DNA from: Lachnospiraceae bacterium C7
GTDB taxonomy: Bacteria > Bacillota > Clostridia > Lachnospirales > Lachnospiraceae
Reading direction: 5' to 3'
DNA length: 64,000 nucleotides
NCBI GenBank assembly: GCA_900113385.1
Contig: FOPE01000013.1
Coordinates: forward strand, 1 to 64,000
Below, in pieces: positions 33,097-43,087 of the stretch. The notes under the pieces are model-generated. The model was not told the origin of the DNA and made no database searches. It saw only the letters and a list, made by a program, of their open reading frames with translations. Position 1 is the first letter of the stretch. Each line of letters begins with the position of its first letter. The position numbers and the translations under genes were made by a program.

Positions 33097-34104
33097 ATGA
33101 AGAGAATATTAAAAACTTTTTTAGTAGCTGTTCTTACTATATTAATAGTAAGTCAGAGTAGCCTTGAAATTCGTGCCACAGAAAGCATGTCTGATAAGGT
33201 AGCAAGCGGTAGTGAAAGAGCTAGCCAAAGCAATGTTGAAGAAGAAGGAATGACACCAATTTCTGGCAAAGATGTTAATGATGGAACATATGACGTTAAA
33301 GTAGAATCTAGTTCAGCAATGTTCAACATTACAAAAGCAACGCTTAATGTAAAAGAAGGAAAAATGACTTCTGTAATTACATTAAGTGGTAAGGGGTATT
33401 TAAAGCTTTTCATGGGTAAAGGCGAAGAAGCTGTAAAAAAAGACGAAACTGCTTTTTCCAAATATTTAGAAGATGAAACAGGGGCATACACATACGAAAT
33501 TCCAGTAGAGAGTCTTGATAAAGGACTACAGTGTACTGGTTTTAGTAAAAGAAAAGAAAAATGGTATGATCATGAGATTTTATTTAGAGCAGACTCTTTA
33601 CCACACGGAGCTATAAAAACATCGGCTTCAAAAGCTCACAAAAAACTTCCTATTGAAAAAGTTAAACTTGATGATGGGGCTTATACAATAAAGGTACAAT
33701 TAAAGGGTGGTTCAGGTCGTGCTAGCATTGACTCTCCAGCAAAAGTTACAGTTAAAGATAAAGAAGCAACTGCGATTATTAAATGGAGTAGTGCAAATTA
33801 TGACTACATGATTGTTAATGGAAAAAAATATAAAACAATTAATAAAAAAGGTAATTCCCAGTTTGAAATTCCAATTGTAGCTTTTAATGAAGAAATGACT
33901 GTAATTGGGGATACAACTGCAATGAGTAAACCTCATGAAATAGAATACACACTTAAATTTGACTTAAATAGTGCACAGGTTGTTGAGGAAAGATCTTCAT
34001 ATACAAAAGGACTTTTAACTATAGGTGCTTTATGTTTTGTAGCAGTACTTGTAGGGAGCGTAATGGTAATTATTTCCAAAATGAGGAAAAAGAAAGATGA
34101 ATAA
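33097..34104 (+). CDS. NEAT-like surface protein with C-terminal anchor helix
   Basis: The 335-residue protein has a signal peptide (1-27), then two related beta-rich domains (about 60-165 and 190-290), each with DGTY/DGAY, NVKEGKMTSVITLSG- and GKGYLKLFMGK-type text in the first and GSGRASIDSPAKVTV with SSANYDYMIVNGKKY in the second. They resemble NEAT (iron-transport-associated) domains, which bind haem or other tetrapyrroles in Gram-positive bacteria. A single hydrophobic helix (about 306-328) and a lysine-rich tail (MRKKKDE) anchor it in the membrane, with no LPXTG motif. The substrate-binding gene overlaps it by 8 bases. NEAT assignment is by pattern only. Confidence 0.65.
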   Translation: MKRILKTFLVAVLTILIVSQSSLEIRATESMSDKVASGSERASQSNVEEEGMTPISGKDVNDGTYDVKVESSSAMFNITKATLNVKEGKMTSVITLSGKGYLKLFMGKGEEAVKKDETAFSKYLEDETGAYTYEIPVESLDKGLQCTGFSKRKEKWYDHEILFRADSLPHGAIKTSASKAHKKLPIEKVKLDDGAYTIKVQLKGGSGRASIDSPAKVTVKDKEATAIIKWSSANYDYMIVNGKKYKTINKKGNSQFEIPIVAFNEEMTVIGDTTAMSKPHEIEYTLKFDLNSAQVVEERSSYTKGLLTIGALCFVAVLVGSVMVIISKMRKKKDE

Positions 34105-35377
34105 ACACAACAAAATAAAACTTAATATAAAGAAACTAACAGTGATAAGCATACTTTTTAGTATGCTTTTTACTGTATATGGGTGTACAACCACATATCA
34201 TAACGATAGTATGGGGATTGAAAATGCTAAAAAAACACCAGATAAAGAAAATGATATAAAAAATAAAGACAGAAAACCACCGAAAATAAATGGTTTGAAA
34301 TTTGAAAAAAAGTTAGAACTTAAGTACGCCAAAGGATTTGATGTTTTTTATTACACAAATAAGAAAACAAATCAAACTTATAAATATATAAGAGTTTATA
34401 ATAGTGGAGATTATATTTTAGTTCCAGATAATTCTGACGATGTGAAAAAATTAGTTGGAAAAAAAGTGCAGGTAATTAAATGCCCAAGTAACAATATTTA
34501 TCTTGCAGCGTCAGCTTCAATGGCATTATTTGATAGATTAGATGCGCTTTCATACATTAAATTTAGCGGAACAACAGCAGAAAATTGGTATATAGAAGAT
34601 GCCAAAAAAGCTATGGAAAATGGAGACATTCTTTTTGCAGGAAAATATTCTCAACCAGATTATGAGCAGTTAGTAAGCAAAAAGTGTAGTTTAGCAATAG
34701 AATCAACTATGATTTTACACACACCAGAAGTAAAAGAAAAACTTGAAGAGCTAAATATCCCAGTTTTTATCGATACTTCAAGCTATGAAAATAATCCATT
34801 AGGTAGAACTGAGTGGATAAAACTATATGGGGCAATGACTAATAAAGAAGATGTGGCTCAAGAATTTTTTGATAAGCAAGAAGAAAAGGTTAATAGTGTT
34901 TCTAATTTGACTTCCCAAAATGAAAAAACACAAAAAATAAAAAAGGCTCCAAAAGTAGCTTTCTTTTTTGTGAATTCAACAGGTAAAGTAGTAGTAAGAA
35001 AAAGTGATGATTATATAGCAACTATGATTGGATTAGGCGGTGGAAAGTATGTATTTACTAACCTAAAAAATAGTAATGAAAATAATAAAAGTGGTTCTGT
35101 GACTATATCTATGGAAGAGTTTTATAGTAAAGCAAAGGACTGCGATTACTTAATTTATAACGCCACCATTGATGCTCCAATTAAAAGTATTGATGATCTA
35201 AAGACAAAGAATAAATTATTTAAGGAATTTAAAGCAGTAAAAAATAACAAAGTATATTCTACGGATAAATATATGTATCAAGCTACGGATATAGTGGGAG
35301 AATTAGTGCTAGATATTAATTATATGATTAATGGAAAAGATGAAGAAATGACGTTTATAAAACATATTAAGGAGTAA
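34097..35377 (+). CDS. ABC transporter substrate-binding lipoprotein (BtuF/FepB-like)
   Basis: The 426-residue protein has a lipobox ending VYGC (C30), a Lys/Asn-rich linker, and a periplasmic-binding fold of the helical-backbone type. Conserved features are VPDNSDDVKKLVGKKVQVI, ASASMALFDRLDAL, an EST-type IESTMILHTPEVKEKLEELN and VFIDTSSYENNPLGRTEW. A short low-complexity insert (SNLTSQNEKTQKIKK) lies near residue 275. Paired with the FecCD permease and ATPase downstream, it would deliver a corrinoid, haem or metal chelate. B12-riboswitch control favours a corrinoid or tetrapyrrole. It overlaps the NEAT-like gene and is 5 bases from the permease start. Confidence 0.85.
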   Translation: MNKHNKIKLNIKKLTVISILFSMLFTVYGCTTTYHNDSMGIENAKKTPDKENDIKNKDRKPPKINGLKFEKKLELKYAKGFDVFYYTNKKTNQTYKYIRVYNSGDYILVPDNSDDVKKLVGKKVQVIKCPSNNIYLAASASMALFDRLDALSYIKFSGTTAENWYIEDAKKAMENGDILFAGKYSQPDYEQLVSKKCSLAIESTMILHTPEVKEKLEELNIPVFIDTSSYENNPLGRTEWIKLYGAMTNKEDVAQEFFDKQEEKVNSVSNLTSQNEKTQKIKKAPKVAFFFVNSTGKVVVRKSDDYIATMIGLGGGKYVFTNLKNSNENNKSGSVTISMEEFYSKAKDCDYLIYNATIDAPIKSIDDLKTKNKLFKEFKAVKNNKVYSTDKYMYQATDIVGELVLDINYMINGKDEEMTFIKHIKE

Positions 35378-35382
35378 TTTCT

Positions 35383-36375
35383 ATGATACAAAATAAAACT
35401 AGTTTAAATAAATACAAGAGAATAATTATAGTTTTTACCATTCTAATAGCTCTTTTAATCTTTTTTACAATTTTAAGCATCTTTAATGGAACCGTTGGTT
35501 TATCAGATAAAAATGCTATAGATATTATTATAAAGATTAGAATACCAAGAATGCTTGAGGCAATGATACTAGGCGGGGCATTGGCTCTTTCTGGTTACCT
35601 GCTTCAAACATATTTTATGAATCCAATAGCAGGTCCATTTGTACTTGGAATTTCTTCGGGAGCAAAGATGTTTGTAGCATTTACAATGATTTTTTTCCTT
35701 AAAATAACAAGAAGTGTTTCGTCTATAACTCTAATATTAGCAGCTTTTGTTGGAGCATTAGCTTCAACTGCAATTATTTTGCTAGTTTCAAAAAAAGTAA
35801 ATCATATGGCTTCCCTTTTAGTAGCAGGTATTATGATTGGTTATATTTGTTCTGCCATCACAGATTTTATGGTGACATTTGCTGAGGATGAGGATATAGT
35901 AAATCTTCATGGCTGGTCAAAAGGTAGCTTTTCAGGAAGCAATTACGACAATGTAATTATTTCGGCAGGTCTAGTAATTAGCATTTTCGTCTTAATATTG
36001 TTCTGTTCAAAGCCTATTGGAGCCTTGCAATTAGGTGAAGGTTATGCTATGTCCATGGGAGTTGACGTAAAAAAATTTAGATTAATTTTAATTTTACTGT
36101 CAAGTCTATTATCTGCTTGCGTTACAGCATTTGCAGGACCAATATCTTTTGTGGGAATAGCAGTGCCCTATTTAATTAAACAAAGCCTAAATACGACAAA
36201 GCCAGTGTTTACAGTGCCTGGAGCATTTCTGGGTGGAGGCGTATTTTGCATGGGGTGCGATCTTGTGGCGAGGACAGTTTTTGCACCTTTAGAATTAAAT
36301 ATAAGTACAGTAACATCAATTTTTGGAGCACCAGTTGTAATTTTTATGCTTATTTCTAGAAACCAAAAGAAATAA
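35383..36375 (+). CDS. FecCD/BtuC-type ABC permease
   Basis: The 330-residue membrane protein has the FecCD family pattern: RIPRMLEAMILGGALALSGY near the start, NPIAGPFVLGISSGAKMFVA, GWSKGSFSG, SMGVDVKKFRLILILLSSLL and PISFVGIAVPYLIK near the end. About nine or ten membrane helices. It forms the channel of a type II importer for the B12-regulated system. The start lies 5 bases after the preceding stop with GGAG upstream. The family is certain, while the substrate is inferred from riboswitch context. Confidence 0.92.
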   Translation: MIQNKTSLNKYKRIIIVFTILIALLIFFTILSIFNGTVGLSDKNAIDIIIKIRIPRMLEAMILGGALALSGYLLQTYFMNPIAGPFVLGISSGAKMFVAFTMIFFLKITRSVSSITLILAAFVGALASTAIILLVSKKVNHMASLLVAGIMIGYICSAITDFMVTFAEDEDIVNLHGWSKGSFSGSNYDNVIISAGLVISIFVLILFCSKPIGALQLGEGYAMSMGVDVKKFRLILILLSSLLSACVTAFAGPISFVGIAVPYLIKQSLNTTKPVFTVPGAFLGGGVFCMGCDLVARTVFAPLELNISTVTSIFGAPVVIFMLISRNQKK

Positions 36376-36402
36376 TAGAAAATAGAAAGGAGGAGATTAT
36401 AG

Positions 36403-37506
36403 GTGAAAAATGAAGTACTAAGTGTGAAATTAGAAGGCCTAAATGTAGGATACAGAGGAAAAACCATTGTAAAAAAGATAAATTTAGATATAATAAAAGG
36501 AGAAATAGTTGTATTAATTGGGCCTAATGGATCGGGCAAATCTACAGTTTTAAAAAGCATAATTAAACAACTTAAAATCATTGAAGGCGGAATTTATATA
36601 CAAGGAAGGAAACTAGAGGACTATACCCAGGGAAAACTAGCAAAACAGGTGTCAGTGATGCTTACGGACAAAATTACAACTGATATCATGACAGTAAGGG
36701 ACGTTGTAGAGATGGGAAGATACCCTTATACAGGTAGATTTGGGGTGCTTTCTAAAGAAGATAAGGCAATTGTTGAGGAGGCAATGAAGGCGGTAGAAAT
36801 ACAAAAATTGTCCAATTTTAATTTTAATGAATTAAGTGATGGACAAAAGCAAAGAGTGCTACTAGCAAGAGCAATATGTCAAAAAACAGATATTTTGGTT
36901 CTAGATGAGCCTACATCATATTTGGACATTAAGCACAAAATGGCATTACTTAATGTTTTAAAAAAATTAGCGAGAAAAGAAAACAAGGCAATTATTGTGT
37001 CCTTGCATGAAGTGGATTTAGCCCAGAAGATAGCGGATAAGTTGGTGTGCATTAAAGACCAAAAAGCTTCTGTTAGCGAAAATCAAATAGGTGAGAATAT
37101 AAATGAAATTTTTGAACTAGAAGATAAAAATGGATTTTTTGATCCTATTTTTTCTTCATTGGAATTTCCAAAAGTCCCAGGAGAACCTAAAGTAATGGTA
37201 CTATCTAGTGGTGGAAGTGGTATTCCGATTTATAGAAAGTTGCAAAAAGATGGAATTCCTTTTCACGGAGGAGTGCTGTTTGAGAACGATTTAGATTATC
37301 ATTTGGCAAAAAGAATAGCAGCCAATGTAATATCAGTGGCTGCATTCCATGAAATTTCTGATTATGAGGTTGCCTTGGCTCAAAAGATAGTTAATGAGGT
37401 TGATGAGGTTTTTTTAACTAATTTAACTTTTGGGCCAAGTAATGAAAAAATGAAACTAATAATTAACTACGCAAGAAAGTGCAATAAACTAGTAGAAATA
37501 CATTAG
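36403..37506 (+). CDS. ABC importer ATPase with an extra C-terminal domain
   Basis: The GTG start at 36403 follows AGGAGGAG. Residues 1-245 are an FepC/BtuD-type ATPase: Walker A GPNGSGKS, LTDKITTDIMTVRDVVEMGR, signature LSDGQKQR, Walker B LDEPTSYLD and H-loop LHEVD. From about 250 to the end (367) there is an additional domain starting PKVPGEPKVMVLSSGGSGIP, with ALAQKIVNEVDEVFLTNLTF and a C-terminal RKCNKLVEIH. I do not recognise this domain. It may regulate the importer or bind a ligand. The gene ends 4 bases into the convergent AraC gene. Confidence 0.85.
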   Translation: MKNEVLSVKLEGLNVGYRGKTIVKKINLDIIKGEIVVLIGPNGSGKSTVLKSIIKQLKIIEGGIYIQGRKLEDYTQGKLAKQVSVMLTDKITTDIMTVRDVVEMGRYPYTGRFGVLSKEDKAIVEEAMKAVEIQKLSNFNFNELSDGQKQRVLLARAICQKTDILVLDEPTSYLDIKHKMALLNVLKKLARKENKAIIVSLHEVDLAQKIADKLVCIKDQKASVSENQIGENINEIFELEDKNGFFDPIFSSLEFPKVPGEPKVMVLSSGGSGIPIYRKLQKDGIPFHGGVLFENDLDYHLAKRIAANVISVAAFHEISDYEVALAQKIVNEVDEVFLTNLTFGPSNEKMKLIINYARKCNKLVEIH

Positions 37507-38450
37507 GCTTTTTCTGCATTTTCTTTCCGCAATTCTCTGGGAGTGCATTTAAATTTTTGATAAAATGCTTTGGAAAAATAACTTAAATGATTAAAACCAC
37601 AAGATGAAGCTATTGTGGTTATAGACTCTGTTGTGCCCTTGAGTAAGTTATAACTCATATTCAGCCTATAGGAATTTAAAAAATCATTGGGAGATTGATG
37701 CAAGTAAGCTTGGAAGATAGTACAACATTTACTACGGCTTACATTTCCTGAGGCTGCTATATCATTTAAAGTTATTTTTTTGTCATAATTAGCCTGAATA
37801 AATGAAACCATATTACGTTGAATCTCAAGATCAGCGTTTTTCTTGGTAATCGGCTTAATAAAGTTAAGACTGATGGCTTCTTCAGGTAGTTTTGAGTAAA
37901 TACTGCTAAAAATAATATTCAAAAAACCAATAATGCTTAGTTCATAAGCTTTTGGTTTGGAATTTTCTAAAGAAACTATTTTATCAATCATAGGGCGAAT
38001 AGCAGCGGTTTGCTTACCAGTCGCAGGATAATAAAAATATGATTGAGCAAAATCATTATAAAAAGGCTCTACATAATCTGCTTGTAGAGTTTCAATATCT
38101 GTAAAAATTCTTGGATGAACCAAAATTCTTTCATATTTACATTCTTTTTTTGATATAGAATATTCGAAATGTAATTGCTGAGAATTAATAAAAATGCAAT
38201 CATCTTCATGTAAGTGAATTACTTTTGTGTTGACTCTACAACTCATTTCGCCACTAATAATACGTATTAATTCAAAGTCTGCGTGCCAGTGAGGCATAGT
38301 ATTGTAACTTGGATAGTCCGATATTTTTTCTTCCCTTATATATAAAGGTACATCTGGTCGATTGTACTTTACTGTATTTAAAACGTTCGAACTACTTGAG
38401 ACGTTTAAGTCCAATTCGTAGGTAACGTCTATTTTATCTTGTACGGCCAT
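37503..38450 (-). CDS. AraC-family transcriptional regulator
   Basis: The 315-residue regulator has an N-terminal cupin sensor (about 35-150, MPHWHADFELIRIISGEMSC) and a C-terminal double helix-turn-helix from about 215 (KKITLNDIAASGNVSRSKCC and SITTIASSCGFNHLSYFSKA, then FYQKFKCTPRELR). It overlaps the convergent importer ATPase by 4 bases. Sugar or small-molecule sensing is likely; no adjacent target is obvious, and regulation of the neighbouring chemoreceptor or the importer is only a guess. The start has a weak AAAGGGG upstream. Confidence 0.9.
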   Translation of the reverse strand: MAVQDKIDVTYELDLNVSSSSNVLNTVKYNRPDVPLYIREEKISDYPSYNTMPHWHADFELIRIISGEMSCRVNTKVIHLHEDDCIFINSQQLHFEYSISKKECKYERILVHPRIFTDIETLQADYVEPFYNDFAQSYFYYPATGKQTAAIRPMIDKIVSLENSKPKAYELSIIGFLNIIFSSIYSKLPEEAISLNFIKPITKKNADLEIQRNMVSFIQANYDKKITLNDIAASGNVSRSKCCTIFQAYLHQSPNDFLNSYRLNMSYNLLKGTTESITTIASSCGFNHLSYFSKAFYQKFKCTPRELRKENAEKA

Positions 38451-38930
38451 TAAAAAGTCCCCCTTTAACTTTCTATTGACTAAATTGTAAAAATGGAAAT
38501 ACTATAGAATTAAATTTAAAAACAAAAATAACTAATTTAAATCTAAGTCAAAATTGCTATAAAATATTTGAAAAAATTAATTTGAAACAAAAATTTAAGA
38601 CACTTAAAACTAGCCAAACCCCTCAAAAAAATACTAATCACAATTCTTATAATTTAATTATACTGAAAAAAGAAAATATTTCAAATTGATTTTTGCGATT
38701 TTTTTGAATAATCGTACAGGGGAATAAAATGGCTATAAGACACATTTTAGAGGGGAAAGGAAATAAAACTTAGAAAAAAAGCAGATTTTTAAGAAATAAA
38801 ATCTTAAATTAATAAGATAAAAAAACGATGTCAAGGGGATAAAATATAACAAAAGTATCTATTTTACTAAAAAAAGCAACTTTTTTTGAAAAAGTTAAAA
38901 AGACAAAAATAAAATATATAGATAAAAAAT
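38451..38930. other. AT-rich gap with no gene
   Basis: About 480 bases of AT-rich DNA between the AraC start and the chemoreceptor terminator. I see no ORF, repeat or RNA element; the leftward AraC promoter should lie in the first 100 bases but no good boxes stand out. Confidence 0.5.
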
Positions 38931-38992
38931 CCCTCTTTGCTAGAAATTTGGCATTACTTGTTTTTGGCAAGGGCCTATTCTAGTAAAGAGGG
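38931..38992 (-). terminator. Terminator after the 39001 chemoreceptor gene
   Basis: CCCTCTTT-CTAGAA (38931-38945) pairs with TTCTAG-AAAGAGGG (38977-38992) around a long loop, and is followed on the complement by ATTTTTTATC. Confidence 0.8.
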
Positions 38993-39000
38993 TGTTAAAA

Positions 39001-41109
39001 TTAGTCGATTCTAAACATTCCTAGAGATTCTTTAATACCTGCAGCAGATTCTGTTACTGTGTTAGCTGAATCTGCAACTTCTTCGCTTTCAGCAGCAACT
39101 TGTTCTGCAGAAGCAGCAAGTTTTTCAACAGAAGCTGAAACTTCTTGGCTACTTGCTGATTGTTCTTCAGATATAGCTGCAACTGACGATGCGATATTGT
39201 CAACATTGCTCATCATATCCATCATATCTTTAATAGTTGCATTTGTATTTTGAACATCATCATAAATTTCTGCAAATGTAGTTCCGGCAACAGTCACAGC
39301 CTGTGAACTAGAAGCTATTTCATCAACATTTTGTTTTGATTTCTCAGAAAGCTGTTCAATCTGAGCTGTAATGTCTTTGATAATAGCAGCAATCTGAGTA
39401 GTTGAATCTGCAGAGTCAGAGGCAAGGTTACCTATTTCACTAGCAACTACTGCAAAACCTTTACCAGCTTCACCAGCACGAGCAGCTTCAATAGAAGCGT
39501 TAAGTGAAAGTAGGTTAGTCTGTTCAGCAATAGAATTGATCATTTCGATAATAGAGTTAATCTTTTGAGTTGATTCGCCTACAGCAGAAACAACATCATT
39601 CATTTCATCCATAGAGTTTGCAATACCTTGCATACCTTTTTGAACGTTTTCCATATCTTTTTGACCGTTTTGTGCTTTTGTTACAAGAGAATTCATAGTT
39701 TCATTAGCGTCATCACCTTTGGTCATAAGGTCGCTAACTTCACCAGCCAAATCTGTAGCATTATTAGCAAGTTCAGTAACAGCATCTGTCATACCATCCA
39801 TAGCAAGTCGAATCTGTTCCATAGATGTAGATTGTTCAGTGGCTTGATTACTTAAAGCTTCTGAAGAATGTTTACTGTTTTCAGCTTGTAATGCTAAGTT
39901 ATCAGATGTAGTTTGGGTTGATGCAATAAAGTCACGCATTTGTGAAACGAAGTCTTGTAGCGAATTACTCATAACACCAATTTCATCATTAGAGTTAGAG
40001 TGGATATTAACAGTAAAGTTACCGTTAGTAATCTCGTGTGTAATATCTGTAATGTGATTAATAGGTTTAGAAACGAGTTGTTTAATAAATACGAATAATA
40101 CACTTGCAATTATTATAATAGCAACAACCAAAATGCAGTAACCTATTTTTTGGAATTCATTTACTTCTTGTAATACAGTACTTTCTTTTACGTTACAAGT
40201 CAAAACCCATCCAGTATTTCCTACTTTTGCAGGAGCAACATAATAGTTTAGACCATCACTTGCTTTAATAAGTGTTGTTGGATTTTTATCACCATAATTT
40301 ATAGTGTTAGTAGCTTTATCTAGTACAGATGGTAAATCTTTTAAAAATACATCAGTATCAGATACTTCAGTTAATTTTTTGCCGACAAGTTTTTTATCGC
40401 TATATGATAAAATATCATCTCCGCTTAGTACCATCATTGTACCACTGTTTAAAGGTTTTACTGATGATACTTTGTCAATAAGAGATGTAAGAATAATATC
40501 AGCACCAGCTACACCGGAACGACCGTCTTTTAAAGTGATTTTACGAGACATAGTAATAACTGTAGCGCCAGTATCATGGCTTACATATGGAGAGCCAACG
40601 AACTTGAATGTGTCATTTTCAAGACCAGGAGCATACCATCCACGTTGTGTAGGATCATAATCTTCCTCATAACAGGGATCGGTGTCAGCAGAGTAATCAG
40701 CTTTATCATACTGATTATAGTAATAATATTTTTTGTCAGAAAAACCAACGTACACACCAGAACGACATAATTTAGAGTATTCACGAGTAGGCTCTAAAAT
40801 ACGCAAAATGTCTGCGTCAGACTTGATATCTGTGTGCTCGAGAGATGAAACAACACCGTCAAAATTGGTAATAACAGGGGAAACATCAGCAGCTAAAGAT
40901 TCAGCTTGGTAATGAGCTTCATTATCGAGGGAGTCTTTTGCTGAAGTGGTAATTATGGATTTTGCATTTTGCATTAGAACCATAATTAAGATAATGGTTG
41001 AAATCGCAATAAGCGGAACCAAAATCGCAATAAGTTTTCCACTGACAGACTTAAAAAGCGCTGGTTTAGTCTTAACAGCAGTGGAATTCTTTTCTTGGGT
41101 TTTACGCAT
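39001..41109 (-). CDS. Methyl-accepting chemotaxis protein with dCache-like sensor
   Basis: The start at 41109 has AAGGAGG; upstream ATG at 41160 lacks one. The 702-residue receptor has a first membrane helix (about 25-45, [20 protein letters not shown]), an extracytoplasmic dCache-like domain (about 50-310, with the YYYNQ and [11 protein letters not shown]-like sequence [18 protein letters not shown]), a second helix (about 330-350), HAMP ([20 protein letters not shown]) and the signalling domain with the hairpin tip [20 protein letters not shown]. It would sense a ligand outside and act on CheA. A sigma-D-like promoter at 41234-41260 fits motility control. Confidence 0.93.
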   Translation of the reverse strand: MRKTQEKNSTAVKTKPALFKSVSGKLIAILVPLIAISTIILIMVLMQNAKSIITTSAKDSLDNEAHYQAESLAADVSPVITNFDGVVSSLEHTDIKSDADILRILEPTREYSKLCRSGVYVGFSDKKYYYYNQYDKADYSADTDPCYEEDYDPTQRGWYAPGLENDTFKFVGSPYVSHDTGATVITMSRKITLKDGRSGVAGADIILTSLIDKVSSVKPLNSGTMMVLSGDDILSYSDKKLVGKKLTEVSDTDVFLKDLPSVLDKATNTINYGDKNPTTLIKASDGLNYYVAPAKVGNTGWVLTCNVKESTVLQEVNEFQKIGYCILVVAIIIIASVLFVFIKQLVSKPINHITDITHEITNGNFTVNIHSNSNDEIGVMSNSLQDFVSQMRDFIASTQTTSDNLALQAENSKHSSEALSNQATEQSTSMEQIRLAMDGMTDAVTELANNATDLAGEVSDLMTKGDDANETMNSLVTKAQNGQKDMENVQKGMQGIANSMDEMNDVVSAVGESTQKINSIIEMINSIAEQTNLLSLNASIEAARAGEAGKGFAVVASEIGNLASDSADSTTQIAAIIKDITAQIEQLSEKSKQNVDEIASSSQAVTVAGTTFAEIYDDVQNTNATIKDMMDMMSNVDNIASSVAAISEEQSASSQEVSASVEKLAASAEQVAAESEEVADSANTVTESAAGIKESLGMFRID

Positions 41110-41233
41110 ATTAAGTGCCTCCTTAAAATTTTTTTGTACTAAAATGATCAATGTAGTCATTATCTAAAAGAAATAACTCCATTTTTTGACGTAATAAACA
41201 CGTAGAATAAGTACATAAATATTTATATTGATG

Positions 41234-41260
41234 TTATCGGAATAAACTAATTATAATTTG
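41234..41260 (-). promoter_or_regulatory. Sigma-D (FliA-type) promoter of the chemoreceptor
   Basis: On the complement, CAAA (41260-41257), 15-bp spacer and TCCGATAA (41241-41234). Consensus for flagellar sigma-D is TAAA-N15-GCCGATAA. Predicted 5' leader is about 115 nt. Confidence 0.6.
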
Positions 41261-42107
41261 GAAAAATGGCATTAGAAAAAAATTAAATTTTTATAAAGAA
41301 AGTGAATTTAACATCTTTGAAATGTGCACAAAATACGTATAGATATAGATTTATATAAAATAAATACCTCATCAAAGGCATGAATGATGAGGTATTTATT
41401 AATTGCATATTTAAAACGATGAAAACACGATCGAAGCTTTCATACATATATATATGATAATGTCATATCAATTTATATGCAAGTAGAAAATAAAAAAAAG
41501 AGGATATTTCAGAAAAAACGACGAAATCTCCTTGAATTATCAGACACACTTAAAAGTAATTAAGCTAATATAATAATACTTTTTTCCATTTGAAATAAGT
41601 ATTTTTTTTTCAATTAAAAAAATTTAATCACTTATCACTAACAAAAAACACAAAAATTTAGAGTGAAAAGAGCAAAAAAACACAAAAATTAATACAATTT
41701 TAAAAGGGGTAAAAAAAATTCCATGCAATCAATATGAAATGTGAACAAAAATGCAAAAAAATTAAATAATCAAAATGTGAAAATCTTATAAAAAAACAAT
41801 CGAAAAACGTGAGCATATAGCTAAAGGCTCGAAGTGTTGACTTTGTGCAAAATGGTGTTAAAATTGCAATATAAGTACAGTTTGTTCATTAAAAACATAC
41901 GATAATACATACTTGTATACAATCATGCTTTATCATAAGTGTCAAAAAAACACGAAAAAATTTGTATATTATGTCCATGGTAAAATATACATATTTATAT
42001 CAGCTTACTTAATTCCCAAAACGAGCCGATATTTAAAAAGAAGTTTGAGTGCTATATAAGTTTATTATTGTGCATTACATGTATTCAGAAAGGAAGTGAA
42101 TCATAAG
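41261..42107. other. Gap before the ATP synthase operon, with an orphan hairpin
   Basis: A 15-bp perfect inverted repeat AATAAATACCTCATC (41359-41373) with its complement at 41386-41400 is followed on the complement by TTTTATA, so it would stop leftward transcription, though no leftward gene ends here. An imperfect AGGAT-ATTTC stem lies at 41501-41534. A weak promoter TTGACT (41837-41842) might serve atpB. Otherwise AT-rich and empty. Confidence 0.5.
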
Positions 42108-42803
42108 ATGGATGCTCTTGTTAAAAATTTGTTAGAAGAGCTCAATTGTGAAACGGTATTTAAGATCCCGGTTTTGGGAGGAATTCCTGTTTCTGAATCA
42201 GTAGTAGTCACCTGGATTATTATGGCAATAGTAATGTTGCTAAGTTTAATTCTGGTACGAAATCTGAGTGTTGAACATCCAAGTAAAAGACAAGTTGCTA
42301 TCGAGGCCGTTGTTAAAAGCGGACACGATTTCTTTAGCGACATTATGGACGGTGAAGGCAAGCAATTTTATTTTTACTTGATGACAGTCATGGTTTACAT
42401 CGGTATATCAAATTTAATTGGTCTATTTGGATTTAAACCCCCAACAAAAGATTTGAATGTTACAGCAGCGCTAGCTATTATGAGTATTATTTTAATACAA
42501 ACAGCTGGAATAGCTAAAAAAGGTGTACGTGGATGGATTAGAAGCTTTAAGGAGCCTATGATAATTCTTACACCAATTAACATTCTAGAATTATTTATTA
42601 AACCATTGTCGTTATGTATGCGACTTTTTGGTAATGTACTAGGTGCGTTCGTAATCATGGAACTTATTAAATTAGTAGTTCCTGCATTTGTACCACTAGT
42701 ATTTAGCCTATACTTTGACATCTTTGATGGATTAATTCAGGCGTACGTATTCGTTTTCCTAACAGGATTATTTATGGCAGAGGCCATGGAAAGCGAAGAT
42801 TAA
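42108..42803 (+). CDS. atpB: ATP synthase subunit a
   Basis: The start at 42108 is spaced from AGGAAGTGA; a GTG at 42096 lies within that site. The 231-residue protein has the a-subunit membrane helices, with the essential arginine in PLSLCMRLFGNVLGAFV, and ends ...AYVFVFLTGLFMAEAME-like. It forms the ion half-channels next to the c-ring. First gene of an eight-gene operon in standard order B-E-F-H-A-G-D-C; atpI is absent. The N-terminus (MDALVKNLLEELNCETVFKI) is short. Confidence 0.93.
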   Translation: MDALVKNLLEELNCETVFKIPVLGGIPVSESVVVTWIIMAIVMLLSLILVRNLSVEHPSKRQVAIEAVVKSGHDFFSDIMDGEGKQFYFYLMTVMVYIGISNLIGLFGFKPPTKDLNVTAALAIMSIILIQTAGIAKKGVRGWIRSFKEPMIILTPINILELFIKPLSLCMRLFGNVLGAFVIMELIKLVVPAFVPLVFSLYFDIFDGLIQAYVFVFLTGLFMAEAMESED

Positions 42804-42865
42804 TGACTATTAAGGTCAAAAGAAGATAATAAATATTATCATTTATAGAAAAGGAGATAATCATT

Positions 42866-43087
42866 ATGACATTAGCAGCAATCGGAGCGGGAATCGCAGT
42901 ATTAACAGGTATTGGAGCAGGATTTGGAATCGGTAAAGCAACAGCTTCAGCAGTAGATGCAATTGCTAGACAGCCAGAAGCAGATAAAAAAATCAGAACT
43001 ACTTTATTAATCGGTTGTGCTCTTGCAGAGGCAACAGCTATTTATGGTTTCGTAATCGGACTTTTAGTAATTATGGTACTTAAATAA
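42866..43087 (+). CDS. atpE: ATP synthase subunit c
   Basis: The 73-residue hairpin protein makes the rotating c-ring. Helix 1 has GAGFGIGKATASAVDAIARQ and helix 2 has GCALAEATAIYGFVIGLLVI with the ion-binding glutamate E55. In sodium-type c-subunits a glutamine precedes this region in helix 1 and a serine follows the glutamate; here those positions are Ile and Ala. That points to proton use rather than sodium (inference from family residues). AAGGAGATAATC precedes the ATG. Confidence 0.95.
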   Translation: MTLAAIGAGIAVLTGIGAGFGIGKATASAVDAIARQPEADKKIRTTLLIGCALAEATAIYGFVIGLLVIMVLK

